Assembly (NCBI GenBank): GCA_949358305.1
Contig: OX442324.1
Coordinates: 1,167,501-1,231,500 of the forward strand
Source of the DNA: Strigamia acuminata
Lineage: Eukaryota; Arthropoda; Chilopoda; Geophilomorpha; Linotaeniidae
Direction of reading: 5' to 3'
DNA: 64,000 nt
In this document: piece after piece, positions 17,769 through 26,960 of the stretch
Numbering within the stretch: the stretch's first letter is position 1
Layout of the letters: each line of letters starts with the position of its first letter
Program-made: the position numbers and the translations under genes
The notes under the pieces: generated by a model
Database searches by the model: none
The model's input: the letters and a program-made list of their open reading frames with translations, nothing else
What the model was told of the DNA's origin: nothing

Positions 17769-20700
17769 ATGAATAGATACAAATTCAGAAAATGTGTCGA
17801 GTTTTTAAAAGGAAAAAGAAAAAGGGGCGATTTATCTAGGGCTTTCAAGTTTAATGTCGGTTTGGATCAACTTTTGAAGAAATGCGGCGAATATAAAGAT
17901 TTTGAGAAGATTATCTCAGTTCCGTATTATCTTCATAAAGGTATCTTTGATGGACAATCGCGCGAGTACATGGTCAATTTCGATGAAAGGATTTGTGAAA
18001 TAGAAGATGTGATTAAAGATGCCGCTCCAAATATCCGTGCTTTGGTGGCGGAAGTTGCAGCCGACATGAATTCGTGCAAAGTGAGTGTTATGATGCAATT
18101 GAGATATCGGCATTCCGTGAAATTGTCGCCAGCTCTTTTTTGGTACCGGGCCGGGCCGTTCGTGATGTCAACGGATGATGTTGATCCAATTTTGGATTTG
18201 GCTGCGAGGCAACTGGCCGAAGAAAGTGCTGAATATGTAGAAACTCACGACTACTTCTGTTTAGTATGTGTAGAGGCTCTTAAAATTGATTTTGATATTT
18301 TAAAACAGAAAGGTGAATGGGGCAAAGATGCCATCTTCTTTCCATTGGGTTCGAATATTGATTTATCGGCCGTCATTCGCAATAAGAAAGCGGTTTTGAC
18401 TTTTAAAATGGATTTGCGAAAGTCTTTTGTTTGGGCCATTCTTGCATCTTTACATCCGGTAGCTATTAATGCCGAACGCATATCTAATTACTTGAAGTAT
18501 GAGCACAAATTGAACTTGCAAGGCTTAGAATTTCCGCTGCCTTACAGAAACCTAGAAAAATTCCAGTCGCAGAATCCCGATATCGAAGTAACTATTTATT
18601 ATTGCAATGGCGATCGCGTGGAAAGATACGTTACCGTTCACAGAAACAGGAAACATCACGTAGATCTATTCTTCTACGGAAAGAATAGCTACGGACTTGT
18701 GAGGGATCCAAAACGGTTGCTGGGTTATTTTCCGTGTCACTACTGCGATAACCAATTCAAGAGCTGCGTGGGAAGAGACAAACATGCGTCGATATTCCAC
18801 TCCGTTCCCGAAAAATCGTCGTATCAGGAACTGGACGAATGTCTGCAGAAAAAAAAGGCCGTTGTAAATGTCCAGAACTCGGATCAAAAAAGTTTTTTAT
18901 GGTCTGTATTAGCTGCCTTGTATCCAGCCCCCGTTCATCTTTGCAGAGCGGATTATTACGAACAGTTTATGAATAAACTCAATCTCGAAGGGCTAGTTTT
19001 TCCCGTGGGGCCGAAAGAAGTGCTTACGTTTGAAAGACAGAATGTAAGTTTGAACATTAATGTATTCGAGTTGCTGCCCAAGTCCCGCATTGTTCCGATT
19101 AAAGTAGATATTCTGACGAACCGCTTTATCACTATTAACCTACTGAAGAAACAAAATCATTACATGTGGATCAGGGATTTCTCGCGACTCTTGAGCGCCG
19201 GCAATAAACATAAGCGGTATTATTGCATGAACTGTATGAACGGGTTTTCCAGTGCCATAGTGCTCGTTAGGCATAAACGATACTGCGGGAAATATAAAGC
19301 CTGCAGCACTAAATGTCCCGACGAAGGAGCTATCTGTACGTTCAAAAGTGAGAAAAAAAAATATCCTTTACCGTACGTTTGTTACGCCGATTTCGAGGCA
19401 TTCTTAGTACCTGATGCGGAGAGCGAACCCACTTTACATTCGATCATCATTAATTCTCACGAGCCGTGCGGTTATTCGTTTAAAGTAGTGTGCACTGAGA
19501 ACGAAGCTTATTCCAGACCGTTACAGCTGTATAGAGGTCCGGATGCCGTCGATCATTTTTTGCAATCGTTGCGTGCGGAAATTAAAGCCGTGGTTCAGCA
19601 ATTTTCCGAATTGGAACATAAACAATTCAATTCCAAAACGATGACTTCGCTTCAATGGATCGCCTATAGAAATGCAACAACGTGTTACTTATGCGGTGAT
19701 GAATTCTTGGAAGAATTAAAAGGCTTGACAAAAGTCTTGGATCATAACCATTTCACCGGGAAGTTTCGTGGGGCCGCACACGTTAATTGTAACCTCAACT
19801 ACCATTGGCGGAAATCTGTGCCTATAATTTTCCATAATGGAAAAAAGTATGATTTTCATCTAATATTGCCGCATTTGACCGTTGCGTCAGAAAAAGTGAC
19901 GATGATCGCCGAAAACTCGGAATTATACAAATCGTTCACGTTGAAAATCAAGACCGGTGATGATCCAAAACAGGTCGTAACGTTAAAATTCATGGATAGT
20001 TTCCAATTTCTCGCGAGCAGTTTATCCAATTTGGCAAAAAATCTAGAGAAGAAGTCGCAGTTCGCTGTCTTTCGAAGCGAGTTTAAAGGCGAGGAAATTG
20101 ATCTTCTGTTGAGGAAAGGAGTGTACCCTTACAGATATATGACCGGTTGGTCAAAATTTCAAGAAGATAAACTTCCGCCGAAAGAAGAATTTGAGAACAT
20201 AACCGACGACGAATACCAATATGCCCAGTTAGTTTGGAAAACGTTCGGAATTAAAAACATGGGCGAATATCACGATTTGTATCTGAAGACCGACACTCTG
20301 TTGTTGGCGGATATATTCGAACAGTTCAGAAAAATGTGTTTAAATCACTACAAGCTAGACCCCTGTCATTACATCACGTTTCCAAGTCTTTCTTGGGACG
20401 CGGCGCTGCTCATCACCAAAGTTAAATTGGAGCTTCTGTCTGATCCAGATATGTACATGTTTGTCGAACAAGGAATAAGAGGCGGTGTTGCCACTATCAG
20501 TCAACGCTACGCCAAAGCCAATAATCCTCTTCTGGCATCGGGATACGATTGCGAGAAACCAGAGAGTTACATCGTCTATTTGGATGCGAATTCCATGTAT
20601 TCCTGGGCAATGAGCAAACCGCTACCAGTTGGCAAGTTTGCCTTCGACGATAATGTAGCCGAATGGACACAAGAACGGATTTTAAAAATGGGAGAGAACG

Positions 20701-21788
20701 ATACGATGGGATGCATCTTGGAAGTGGATTTGGGATATCCGCAAGAACTGCATTCGTCCCACAATTGTTTGCCTTTGGCTCCGGAAATGATACGTTCTGG
20801 GGATGACACTTCTCCCAGATTAATCCCGCATTTGCAAGGTCGTTGTAATTACATTCTGCATTACAGAGCTCTGCAATTGTACTTGTCCCTGGGCATGACG
20901 TTGATGAAAATAAAAAGAGTGCTGACGTTTGAGCAAAAACCGTGGCTGGCCAAGTATATCGAATTGAATATTGAGAAACGGAAGTCAGCTACCAGTGATT
21001 TTGAGCAGGAATTGGCGAAATTAGCTAACAATTCCGTATTTGGAAAAACTTTACAAGATGTGAGAAAATATAGACAATTTTATCTGGTAAACAATGCAAA
21101 AGACTTGAATACTCACGTCAACCACGTCGGTTTCAAAGGAAAAAAAAATTTAAACGAAAAACTGGTGTTGGTTGAACGCCGAAAGCTGGAATTGACGTTA
21201 GACAAACCTATTTACAGCGGTTTAACTATCCTGGACTTGTCTAAATGCTTGCTCTACGACTTTCATTACAACGTCATGAAAAAAAAATTCTCAGACAAGC
21301 TGAGATTGCTGATGACGGATACGGATAGTTTGATGTACGAAATAGAAGCTCCGTCAGTCTACTCGTTCTTCAGAGAAGAAATACCAGAAGTGATGGATCT
21401 GTCTAATTACCACCCACCCGATGGCAGAAACAGGCGTGTCATAGGATGCTTCAAAGACGAGACTGCCGGCGATCCGATAGAAGAGTTTGTAGGGCTAAGA
21501 GCCAAATGTTACGCTTATAACGTGAACGGGAAAACGAGCATGCGATGTAAAGGCATAAAGAAGGCTGTCGTGGAGCAAGAGCTGGACTTGGAGGCGTACA
21601 AGAAGATATTGTTCGGTGAACGGGAGGCCCACAGATTGAAATTTGAAACGATCAAATCAAAACTGCACGATCTCACAACGGTCAAGGTGGACAAATTGGC
21701 ATTGTCGGCAAAAGACAAGAAACGAGTGATATTAGATGATTGTATTCATACTTTGGCTTATGGATACGTAAGCTTGGCGGAGGATTAA
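17769..21788 (+). CDS. polB: Polinton DNA polymerase B (protein-primed type)
   Basis: The protein has 1339 residues from the first ATG. Exonuclease motifs: Exo I DFE at 541-543, Exo II HNGKKYDFH at 689-697, Exo III TDTLLLAD with Asp842. Polymerase motifs: A (DANSMYS, Asp939), B (NNSVFGKT, around 1090) and C (DTDS, 1184-1187). All catalytic acidic residues are present. Between Exo I and Exo II is a Cys/His module (CYLC at 639-642, DHNHFTGKFRG at 658, AHVNCN) resembling the HNH-like zinc motif seen in Polinton polymerases. The N-terminal ~500 residues contain two diverged copies of one domain (about 215-345 and 375-515), each with KSF(V/L)W...L.P, LNL(Q/E)GL.FP and a C-terminal C-x2-C zinc finger. 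It would replicate the element's linear DNA. A 16-nt gap separates its stop from the convergent fibre-like gene. Confidence 0.95.
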   Translation: MNRYKFRKCVEFLKGKRKRGDLSRAFKFNVGLDQLLKKCGEYKDFEKIISVPYYLHKGIFDGQSREYMVNFDERICEIEDVIKDAAPNIRALVAEVAADMNSCKVSVMMQLRYRHSVKLSPALFWYRAGPFVMSTDDVDPILDLAARQLAEESAEYVETHDYFCLVCVEALKIDFDILKQKGEWGKDAIFFPLGSNIDLSAVIRNKKAVLTFKMDLRKSFVWAILASLHPVAINAERISNYLKYEHKLNLQGLEFPLPYRNLEKFQSQNPDIEVTIYYCNGDRVERYVTVHRNRKHHVDLFFYGKNSYGLVRDPKRLLGYFPCHYCDNQFKSCVGRDKHASIFHSVPEKSSYQELDECLQKKKAVVNVQNSDQKSFLWSVLAALYPAPVHLCRADYYEQFMNKLNLEGLVFPVGPKEVLTFERQNVSLNINVFELLPKSRIVPIKVDILTNRFITINLLKKQNHYMWIRDFSRLLSAGNKHKRYYCMNCMNGFSSAIVLVRHKRYCGKYKACSTKCPDEGAICTFKSEKKKYPLPYVCYADFEAFLVPDAESEPTLHSIIINSHEPCGYSFKVVCTENEAYSRPLQLYRGPDAVDHFLQSLRAEIKAVVQQFSELEHKQFNSKTMTSLQWIAYRNATTCYLCGDEFLEELKGLTKVLDHNHFTGKFRGAAHVNCNLNYHWRKSVPIIFHNGKKYDFHLILPHLTVASEKVTMIAENSELYKSFTLKIKTGDDPKQVVTLKFMDSFQFLASSLSNLAKNLEKKSQFAVFRSEFKGEEIDLLLRKGVYPYRYMTGWSKFQEDKLPPKEEFENITDDEYQYAQLVWKTFGIKNMGEYHDLYLKTDTLLLADIFEQFRKMCLNHYKLDPCHYITFPSLSWDAALLITKVKLELLSDPDMYMFVEQGIRGGVATISQRYAKANNPLLASGYDCEKPESYIVYLDANSMYSWAMSKPLPVGKFAFDDNVAEWTQERILKMGENDTMGCILEVDLGYPQELHSSHNCLPLAPEMIRSGDDTSPRLIPHLQGRCNYILHYRALQLYLSLGMTLMKIKRVLTFEQKPWLAKYIELNIEKRKSATSDFEQELAKLANNSVFGKTLQDVRKYRQFYLVNNAKDLNTHVNHVGFKGKKNLNEKLVLVERRKLELTLDKPIYSGLTILDLSKCLLYDFHYNVMKKKFSDKLRLLMTDTDSLMYEIEAPSVYSFFREEIPEVMDLSNYHPPDGRNRRVIGCFKDETAGDPIEEFVGLRAKCYAYNVNGKTSMRCKGIKKAVVEQELDLEAYKKILFGEREAHRLKFETIKSKLHDLTTVKVDKLALSAKDKKRVILDDCIHTLAYGYVSLAED

Positions 21789-21804
21789 TATGACGATGAT
21801 TAGT

Positions 21805-23424
21805 TTAATCGTCCCATTTACTACGATCGAATCTGCAATACACGAGGGCGAAAACTTTTATTTCCGGACTCCAATCGGTGACAGTAGATATTCTAATGTG
21901 ATCGTTATCATCAAAATCTACTTTTTTCTCTAAATTGTACGTTCTAAAACATACCGGCATTTTACGTGGTGTTTTTGTAACATCTGTACGTGGAATATGG
22001 AACGTTCGACCATGCCCGTTAATAGACAAGATAAACTCAAACTCGTTAGGTATTACTGTGTATTCTGCTGTAGTAGCATACATGTATAAACTGATTCGCG
22101 TTATATGCCCGTAATGAGGAGTATAAAACTGTCCATTATGTGCAAATAATTTCCATTCTTCGGACACCTTCAAAAACCAATCGGTCCGTTGCGAATGTAC
22201 GAACCCTAGCACTAAATCGGCCTGTTCTTCTACTTCGGGAAAATTTAGATTTGATATTTTGTCTTCTAATTCCGTCAATTTCTTATTAACTTCTATTTTG
22301 TTCGCTTCGATGTTAGAATTTAACGTGGCTTCTACCGTATCGACAGTCCCGGCCAAAGCAGCCGGAGCAAAACTTGATTCGTCAACGCTCGGAATTGCGC
22401 TAATTTTTGATATTTCTTCTTGAACGGATGTCAAAATGGACAACATGTTTTCCTGCAACGTTATTATTTGTTCGTTGGCTAATTTGATTTTATCGGTAAC
22501 CTCGTTGACGCTCGTTTGCATTTTATCTGACTTTACGGAATTTTCGTCTACGTACTCGTGTAATTTAAGTTTAGTCTCGTCCAGATCTTTTTGAATGGCA
22601 GTACTGACTGTGTCTAGCTCCGCTTTCGCCGCTTCAATTTTGGTTTTTAAGTCTTCCGTACTTTCGCTACTAACTTTGATTTTGGTTTGCAAGGCTTTAA
22701 CCTCATTTTCCACACTTTTTTCTAACTTTTTTATATCATCCTGTGCTTGTTTTATCTTGTCATTTGATGCCTCGATGTTGGTTCTGATTTTGTCCACGTC
22801 TAAGTTCTGGATTTTGGTTTCTACTTCATCCAATGCTTCGTTTATTTTTGTATCATAATCGGTTTTATTCTGGATTAAGCTATTAGTCAACGTCTCCAGC
22901 CCAGTCTTTAAATCTTCGATCGCAGATTCCAACTCGGATTTAACGTCATTTATCAAGTCTTTGATTTTGATTTCTAATGCGCTTATTTGTTTTTCGTCAA
23001 CTTCTACACCACCGGAAGCAGTCGCATTATCTACTAATATCTTAATGTTCGCTTCTAATTCTTTAATTTTCTTAATCAAATCTTGTTCCAACGTTCCATA
23101 TTTTATAGTAGCATAGGCAATATCATTTTTGAGTTTATCAATATCCTCCGTATCAATTCCTTCGCCTTGCCCCGTTAGCTTAGTAGCTTGATCTTGTACG
23201 GTACGTTTTAATGCGTTCAAATCGTTAATTATAGAATCGCAAGCAGCTTTCAGGGCATTTTTAGTCTTTGTGATCTCGTCAAAAATTTTTTTTTCTAGAT
23301 CGGATAATGCATCGTAACCAACGTGATCTGCGAGAACCTCATCTACTTCTCGACGTTGACGTTTGCCCAATTTATGCACTGCGTTAAGACGATAATCGTC
23401 TCCTAGTTTATTTACGCTTACCAT
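21805..23424 (-). CDS. Coiled-coil fibre-like protein
   Basis: The protein has 539 residues. After about 45 residues including a basic KRQRREVDE stretch, residues ~45-385 are almost continuous heptad-rich coiled coil (Leu/Ile/Val alternating with Lys/Glu/Asp, little Pro or Gly). The last ~135 residues change character: Trp/Tyr/Phe-rich, alternating, probably beta-sheet (motifs WKLFAHNGQFYTPHYGH, EFEFILSINGHGRTF, ALVYCRF). Short base, long trimer-like stalk and compact head is the plan of viral attachment fibres. It is the last gene of the leftward structural block. Sequence homology to a known fibre was not recognised, so the role is inferred. The ATG directly follows TTAAAAAA. Confidence 0.7.
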   Translation of the reverse strand: MVSVNKLGDDYRLNAVHKLGKRQRREVDEVLADHVGYDALSDLEKKIFDEITKTKNALKAACDSIINDLNALKRTVQDQATKLTGQGEGIDTEDIDKLKNDIAYATIKYGTLEQDLIKKIKELEANIKILVDNATASGGVEVDEKQISALEIKIKDLINDVKSELESAIEDLKTGLETLTNSLIQNKTDYDTKINEALDEVETKIQNLDVDKIRTNIEASNDKIKQAQDDIKKLEKSVENEVKALQTKIKVSSESTEDLKTKIEAAKAELDTVSTAIQKDLDETKLKLHEYVDENSVKSDKMQTSVNEVTDKIKLANEQIITLQENMLSILTSVQEEISKISAIPSVDESSFAPAALAGTVDTVEATLNSNIEANKIEVNKKLTELEDKISNLNFPEVEEQADLVLGFVHSQRTDWFLKVSEEWKLFAHNGQFYTPHYGHITRISLYMYATTAEYTVIPNEFEFILSINGHGRTFHIPRTDVTKTPRKMPVCFRTYNLEKKVDFDDNDHIRISTVTDWSPEIKVFALVYCRFDRSKWDD

Positions 23425-23459
23425 TTTTTTAATAGAAGGGAAAAAAAACTATTTTTTAA

Positions 23460-23801
23460 TTATTTTTTTTCTTCTTTCCTCCATTTTTTTAAAACATATA
23501 AGCACAAATGGCCGCAAGTAATTTCGTCAAAATTTTGATACTGATTGTAATTGTATTTTATGTTGTCTCCCAGATAATCGTATAATTCCAACGGGGGTGG
23601 CAAGTCTCCGAAACTATCGAAGTACAGCTTCTTATTTCCAATTTTACTGTATGCCACCCAATGACTTCCGCTTTCGTGGTGCGTGTTCAAATTAATAATT
23701 CCACATTCTTTCGATCGTGGTTTGACGGGTAAAGTATCTCTCGAAAACACTCCTCTAAAAAATGAAATTTTCATTCGTCTGGCCAGTTCCTCCAACTGCA
23801 A
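23460..23801 (-). CDS. Adenain-like maturation protease A
   Basis: This is a cysteine protease of the adenovirus type. GSHWVAY supplies the catalytic His, YFDSFGDLPP the Asp, QNFDEITC the oxyanion Gln seven residues before the nucleophile, and CGHLCLYVL the catalytic Cys. It would cleave capsid precursors. The only ATG in frame near the start is at 23774, which would cut off residues (ELARRM) that look native. The frame is open further upstream without an ATG, to the A7 run at 23819-23825 that ends the pX-like gene. Translation may therefore begin by frameshifting from that gene or at a non-ATG codon. The start given is a compromise. Confidence 0.85.
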   Translation of the reverse strand: MQLEELARRMKISFFRGVFSRDTLPVKPRSKECGIINLNTHHESGSHWVAYSKIGNKKLYFDSFGDLPPPLELYDYLGDNIKYNYNQYQNFDEITCGHLCLYVLKKWRKEEKK

Positions 23802-23815
23802 CGAATCTAGCGGTT

Positions 23816-23825
23816 TTATTTTTTT
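23816..23825 (-). other. A_AAA_AAA slip site followed by stop
   Basis: On the minus strand seven A's (23825-23819) are phased A AAA AAA in the pX-like frame and are followed at once by TAA (23818-23816). A -1 shift here enters the open protease A frame. The phasing is the canonical slippery form; use in vivo is unproven, and no strong downstream stem was noticed. Confidence 0.5.
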
Positions 23826-24283
23826 GTCACCAGTGAGCCGTAAGGTTTCAAGTAAAAACCTTTTCCAGACTTGCGTTTCCGCGATTTTTTTTTTGCGAAT
23901 TGCATTCCTTTACCTTCTGAAACTGCATTATGACGTTTTGTCTCATCGAGCATTCTCTTGTTGGTTTTTGCCTCATCTACAGCTTTGGCAATTCCTGCCG
24001 CACCGCCAGCGAGACCGCCTAAAGCCCCCAATAGTGGAAGTAATAAAGGGAAAAATCCGCCAGATTGTTTAATTTGATTCGAAGGTATACTCAAAGTCAT
24101 GCCTTTCTTTTTAGAACCGGCTTTTTTGATCTTGTTTATTTGTCTATCCGTAAGAGACAAGCCATGATTGCCGTTTAATTGTTCGTATTTCAATCTTAAA
24201 TGCAAGGGTATCTTTTTTTTGACAGACTTGGATATTTTTCGTTGTTGATTCGGAGATAGATTCACTTTATGTATCTTATACAT
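23816..24283 (-). CDS. Small basic core/membrane-active protein (pX-like)
   Basis: The protein has 155 residues. A basic N-terminus with repeated KK/KS stretches leads to residues ~75-103, a long hydrophobic Gly/Ala/Leu run (GGFFPLLLPLLGALGGLAGG), and the C-terminus returns to very basic sequence (KKKSRKRKSGKGF). This combination is typical of the small condensing or membrane-interacting virion proteins of Polintons and adenoviruses. It lies between the major capsid and protease genes, as expected for a protease substrate. Its stop directly follows an A7 run that could shift ribosomes into the protease frame. Confidence 0.65.
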   Translation of the reverse strand: MYKIHKVNLSPNQQRKISKSVKKKIPLHLRLKYEQLNGNHGLSLTDRQINKIKKAGSKKKGMTLSIPSNQIKQSGGFFPLLLPLLGALGGLAGGAAGIAKAVDEAKTNKRMLDETKRHNAVSEGKGMQFAKKKSRKRKSGKGFYLKPYGSLVTKK

Positions 24284-24376
24284 TTTTTATTTCTTTTTTT
24301 ATATACGTATATATTATTTTATATATATTTATTTATATATATTATATATTATATATTATATATATTATATATATAT

Positions 24377-24407
<31 letters not shown>

Positions 24408-24460
24408 ATATATTATATATATTTATATATATTTTATATACGTATATATTATTTTAAAAT
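24284..24460. repeat. TA-rich simple repeat between capsid genes
   Basis: About 170 bp of TATATATT-type sequence with local self-complementarity separates the major capsid stop from the pX-like start. An open frame on the plus strand here is only microsatellite read-through. Confidence 0.85.
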
Positions 24461-25780
24461 CTAATATAATACTTCGATTTTACCCTTGTCTAATTTCATA
24501 GTCATTAGTCTATCGCTTATTATCAAAGCGTAGGCTTTAGTGTCGGCAGGAACGGTTTCCGCAAATTTCATTTTTATTTGCACGTCCATTATTCCGGTTT
24601 TCATTCTTTCGCTTTGTTTCGTGCAATCTATTACGATGAGCGGGTATATATTTCCGTACTCAAAAGTATTAAACGGTAAATCGTCGGCACCGTAATAGTC
24701 TTTTCTAAATTGAATGCAACTTTCTAAGAATTTACAGAAATTGGCTTTCTTAAAATCATTGTTACTGTCCAGATAAGGATATCGTTCCGAATTTAAGTAG
24801 GCATGAACTTCCGTTACATTGCAGTTATCAAATGTGGCTGGATTTTTTAATTGGTCGTCTCTTTTATTCGTTTGTAAAGCCACGATGATGTAACGTGGTT
24901 TTTCTGACGTGCTGGTTGTTACCACTCTCCACGCGTGTTCCTTACTTTGTGGCATGTCTGTCATTTCGAACGACCAATGTCGGAAAGCTAATGGAACGTT
25001 CACCCCTCTATCTATGGCAGTGAGTAATCTATTCTTTTGGATATCGGACGGTAAGACGTGCGGCATCAACCAATATAACTGTTCGATGATAATTTTTCCA
25101 ACGGGGGTGTTTACTTTTGGGGCGGGACCGGACTGTATCGCTTTAAAAATGGCATCGTTGTCGTGAGTTCGCATTAAGGTCAAAACTTGTTTGGCACCAT
25201 ATATGATTTTCGTATAGTCTTCGAAAAATCCCATTAAATGTGTTAACGGTACTAACAAAGAGAACGATCCTTTGGGCGTTGGCATTATGTTGTAAAATAT
25301 TCTACGTTCTAGAAAAGCGGGATTAAGAGTATCCGATGCTTCGCCCTTGTGATGATCTACTATCCATCCCATATTTCCGCTCGAATTTTGGAGCTGTTTG
25401 TACGTTAGTAAGCCCTTAATAGTGGTAGCATAACCCGGATAATTTATTTCGACTATTAATTTATCACCTATGTGATATTTCATGTTGCTGAACAAAAATG
25501 GCATAAAGTTATTTCCTAACGTTATTATATGGTCTTGTTCATCAGCTTGAGCGATAAGGTCTGTACCATCCGCTTTCACTAATCTTCCTGTTATGCAGAC
25601 GTAACTTTTATGAGGGTGAGTCCATACATCTTCGTTTTGAATGATTAATCGAATTTCGGAATTCACATTATTTAAATTAGTTCCTATAATAGGATAATAT
25701 TCGTGGTAGTTGTAGGCATTAACAGATTCATTGACGACGAATGGTTGTTCGACATCCAAATAATTCTCGGAGACTTGCAT
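24461..25780 (-). CDS. Polinton major capsid protein (hexon-like)
   Basis: The protein has 439 residues. The N-terminal third contains the EDVWTHPHKSYVCITGRL-type segment that I associate with Polinton/adintovirus double-jelly-roll capsids, and the rest is rich in beta-type alternation (VNTPVGKIIIEQLYWLMPHV, PRYIIVALQTNKR). Length fits the family. It would trimerise as pseudo-hexameric capsomers. It occupies the centre of the leftward structural block, between the pX-like gene and the tiny ORF and penton genes. The start is the first ATG in frame; a TTAAAAAAT tract lies 7-15 nt upstream. The frame is intact. Confidence 0.9.
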   Translation of the reverse strand: MQVSENYLDVEQPFVVNESVNAYNYHEYYPIIGTNLNNVNSEIRLIIQNEDVWTHPHKSYVCITGRLVKADGTDLIAQADEQDHIITLGNNFMPFLFSNMKYHIGDKLIVEINYPGYATTIKGLLTYKQLQNSSGNMGWIVDHHKGEASDTLNPAFLERRIFYNIMPTPKGSFSLLVPLTHLMGFFEDYTKIIYGAKQVLTLMRTHDNDAIFKAIQSGPAPKVNTPVGKIIIEQLYWLMPHVLPSDIQKNRLLTAIDRGVNVPLAFRHWSFEMTDMPQSKEHAWRVVTTSTSEKPRYIIVALQTNKRDDQLKNPATFDNCNVTEVHAYLNSERYPYLDSNNDFKKANFCKFLESCIQFRKDYYGADDLPFNTFEYGNIYPLIVIDCTKQSERMKTGIMDVQIKMKFAETVPADTKAYALIISDRLMTMKLDKGKIEVLY

Positions 25781-25999
25781 CGTCGCTATTTTTTAATTAC
25801 TTAATATATATATTTTTTGTTAAAAAGAATTACTTAATTAATTACTTAATATATATTTTTTTAAAAAAGAATTACTTAATTAATTACTTAATATATATAT
25901 TTTTTTTAAAAAGAATTACTTAATTAATTACTTAATATATATTTTTTTAAAAAGAATTACGGTACCTAATTAATTACTTAATATATATGGAGTATTTTT
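25781..25999. repeat. About 53-bp AT-rich tandem repeats
   Basis: ATTACTTAATTAATTACTTA followed by an AT-rich tail is repeated about four times with small length changes, directly upstream of the major capsid start. It could carry capsid promoter elements; nothing else is seen. Confidence 0.8.
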
Positions 26000-26161
26000 T
26001 TAAAAAGAATTTATATATTCTCGATTATCTGGCCGTATCGAAGACTTTATAATTTTTATATTTCCACCTCTAATCGACGAGGGTGTCTTGACAGTGGCAG
26101 TGTTGGAGCTGGTGCTGGGGGTATTACTTGCCGTTACGTTCTTATTAAAAATTAACGGCAT
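26000..26161 (-). CDS. Tiny 53-residue ORF in the capsid block
   Basis: This short ORF lies between the penton-like and major capsid genes, in the same direction, with an 18-nt gap from the penton stop. The protein is Ser/Thr/Asn-rich in its first half and basic in its second (RGGNIKIIKSSIRPDNREY). Its ATG is preceded by TAAAAAAAC, like the neighbouring genes, which is the main reason to believe it. It could be a capsid cement-type or cleaved minor protein. No family was recognised. Confidence 0.45.
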   Translation of the reverse strand: MPLIFNKNVTASNTPSTSSNTATVKTPSSIRGGNIKIIKSSIRPDNREYINSF

Positions 26162-26178
26162 GTTTTTTTAATTACGCT

Positions 26179-26934
26179 TTAATTTATTTTTCGTAAGTGT
26201 AAACGTGTAGTAAAAATTTCTCCTCTCAGATTCAGTGGTTTATCGTCTTGATCGGTCAACCAGATCCTGACTTCGTGTATTTTAGATTGATTTTTCACCG
26301 GCAAGTAAACTATATTATACGGCATTTCTACTATTTTGAAGCCTGGCGGGACATTAGGAAAAAATGCGTATATGATCGGAGCCATCTTCCCGTTTTTATA
26401 AGAGTCGGTAATAAGATCACAATGGACCAGGATAGTGTTAATGTGAAAAATGTTCACCGGATTAATGGATTCGCTTCTACCTACACCGTATTTCTTTGTT
26501 TTGAGACCGAATAATTTAGCCATACTTCTATTTTCCGGAAAATTGGCCCCGTAACTGGCATTGCTAATTACTAATGTCGTGGACAGAGTATTATAATTGG
26601 CCACGATGTCAATGAAAGGTGCGTCGTCTTTCATATTCCAGTGTCCTCTGGATTTCATTTCGGTATGTATGTACGAGATAATGTCGGCAAGTTCGTAACA
26701 ACCCACGGGAACGATGATGTCGTAGTTGAGCGTACCTATAATACGAGCGGGGACGTTCACGTCTACTTCAATGGTGTAGTATTTGAACACGTTGTTGTCC
26801 TCGGTTATATTTGGCATCGTGTAAAATGTCTCGAGGCTCACTAATCCCAATTCGTATTCGTCGTCACCCAAAATTAAAGGTGAGCTAAAAGTAGTGAGGA
26901 AATCCGATTTTGTACTGCTTAGTACGATAGACAT
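26179..26934 (-). CDS. Polinton minor capsid protein (penton-like)
   Basis: The protein has 251 residues from the ATG at 26934; a GTG three codons upstream is in frame but unlikely. Features typical of Polinton/adintovirus pentons: an N-terminal S-x-KSDF.T.FS.P..L stretch, LGLVSLETFYTMPNI, and VGCYELADIISYI, in a single-jelly-roll-sized protein. It would occupy the five-fold vertices beside the hexon-like protein. It lies directly downstream of the PX-like gene. Confidence 0.88.
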   Translation of the reverse strand: MSIVLSSTKSDFLTTFSSPLILGDDEYELGLVSLETFYTMPNITEDNNVFKYYTIEVDVNVPARIIGTLNYDIIVPVGCYELADIISYIHTEMKSRGHWNMKDDAPFIDIVANYNTLSTTLVISNASYGANFPENRSMAKLFGLKTKKYGVGRSESINPVNIFHINTILVHCDLITDSYKNGKMAPIIYAFFPNVPPGFKIVEMPYNIVYLPVKNQSKIHEVRIWLTDQDDKPLNLRGEIFTTRLHLRKIN

Positions 26935-26960
26935 GGTAATCACGATTATTATTACTTTTT

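Noticed and set aside
24269-24457. Hydrophobic 62-residue ORF
   Set aside because: It is a TA microsatellite read as Tyr/Ile/Leu; no coding signal.
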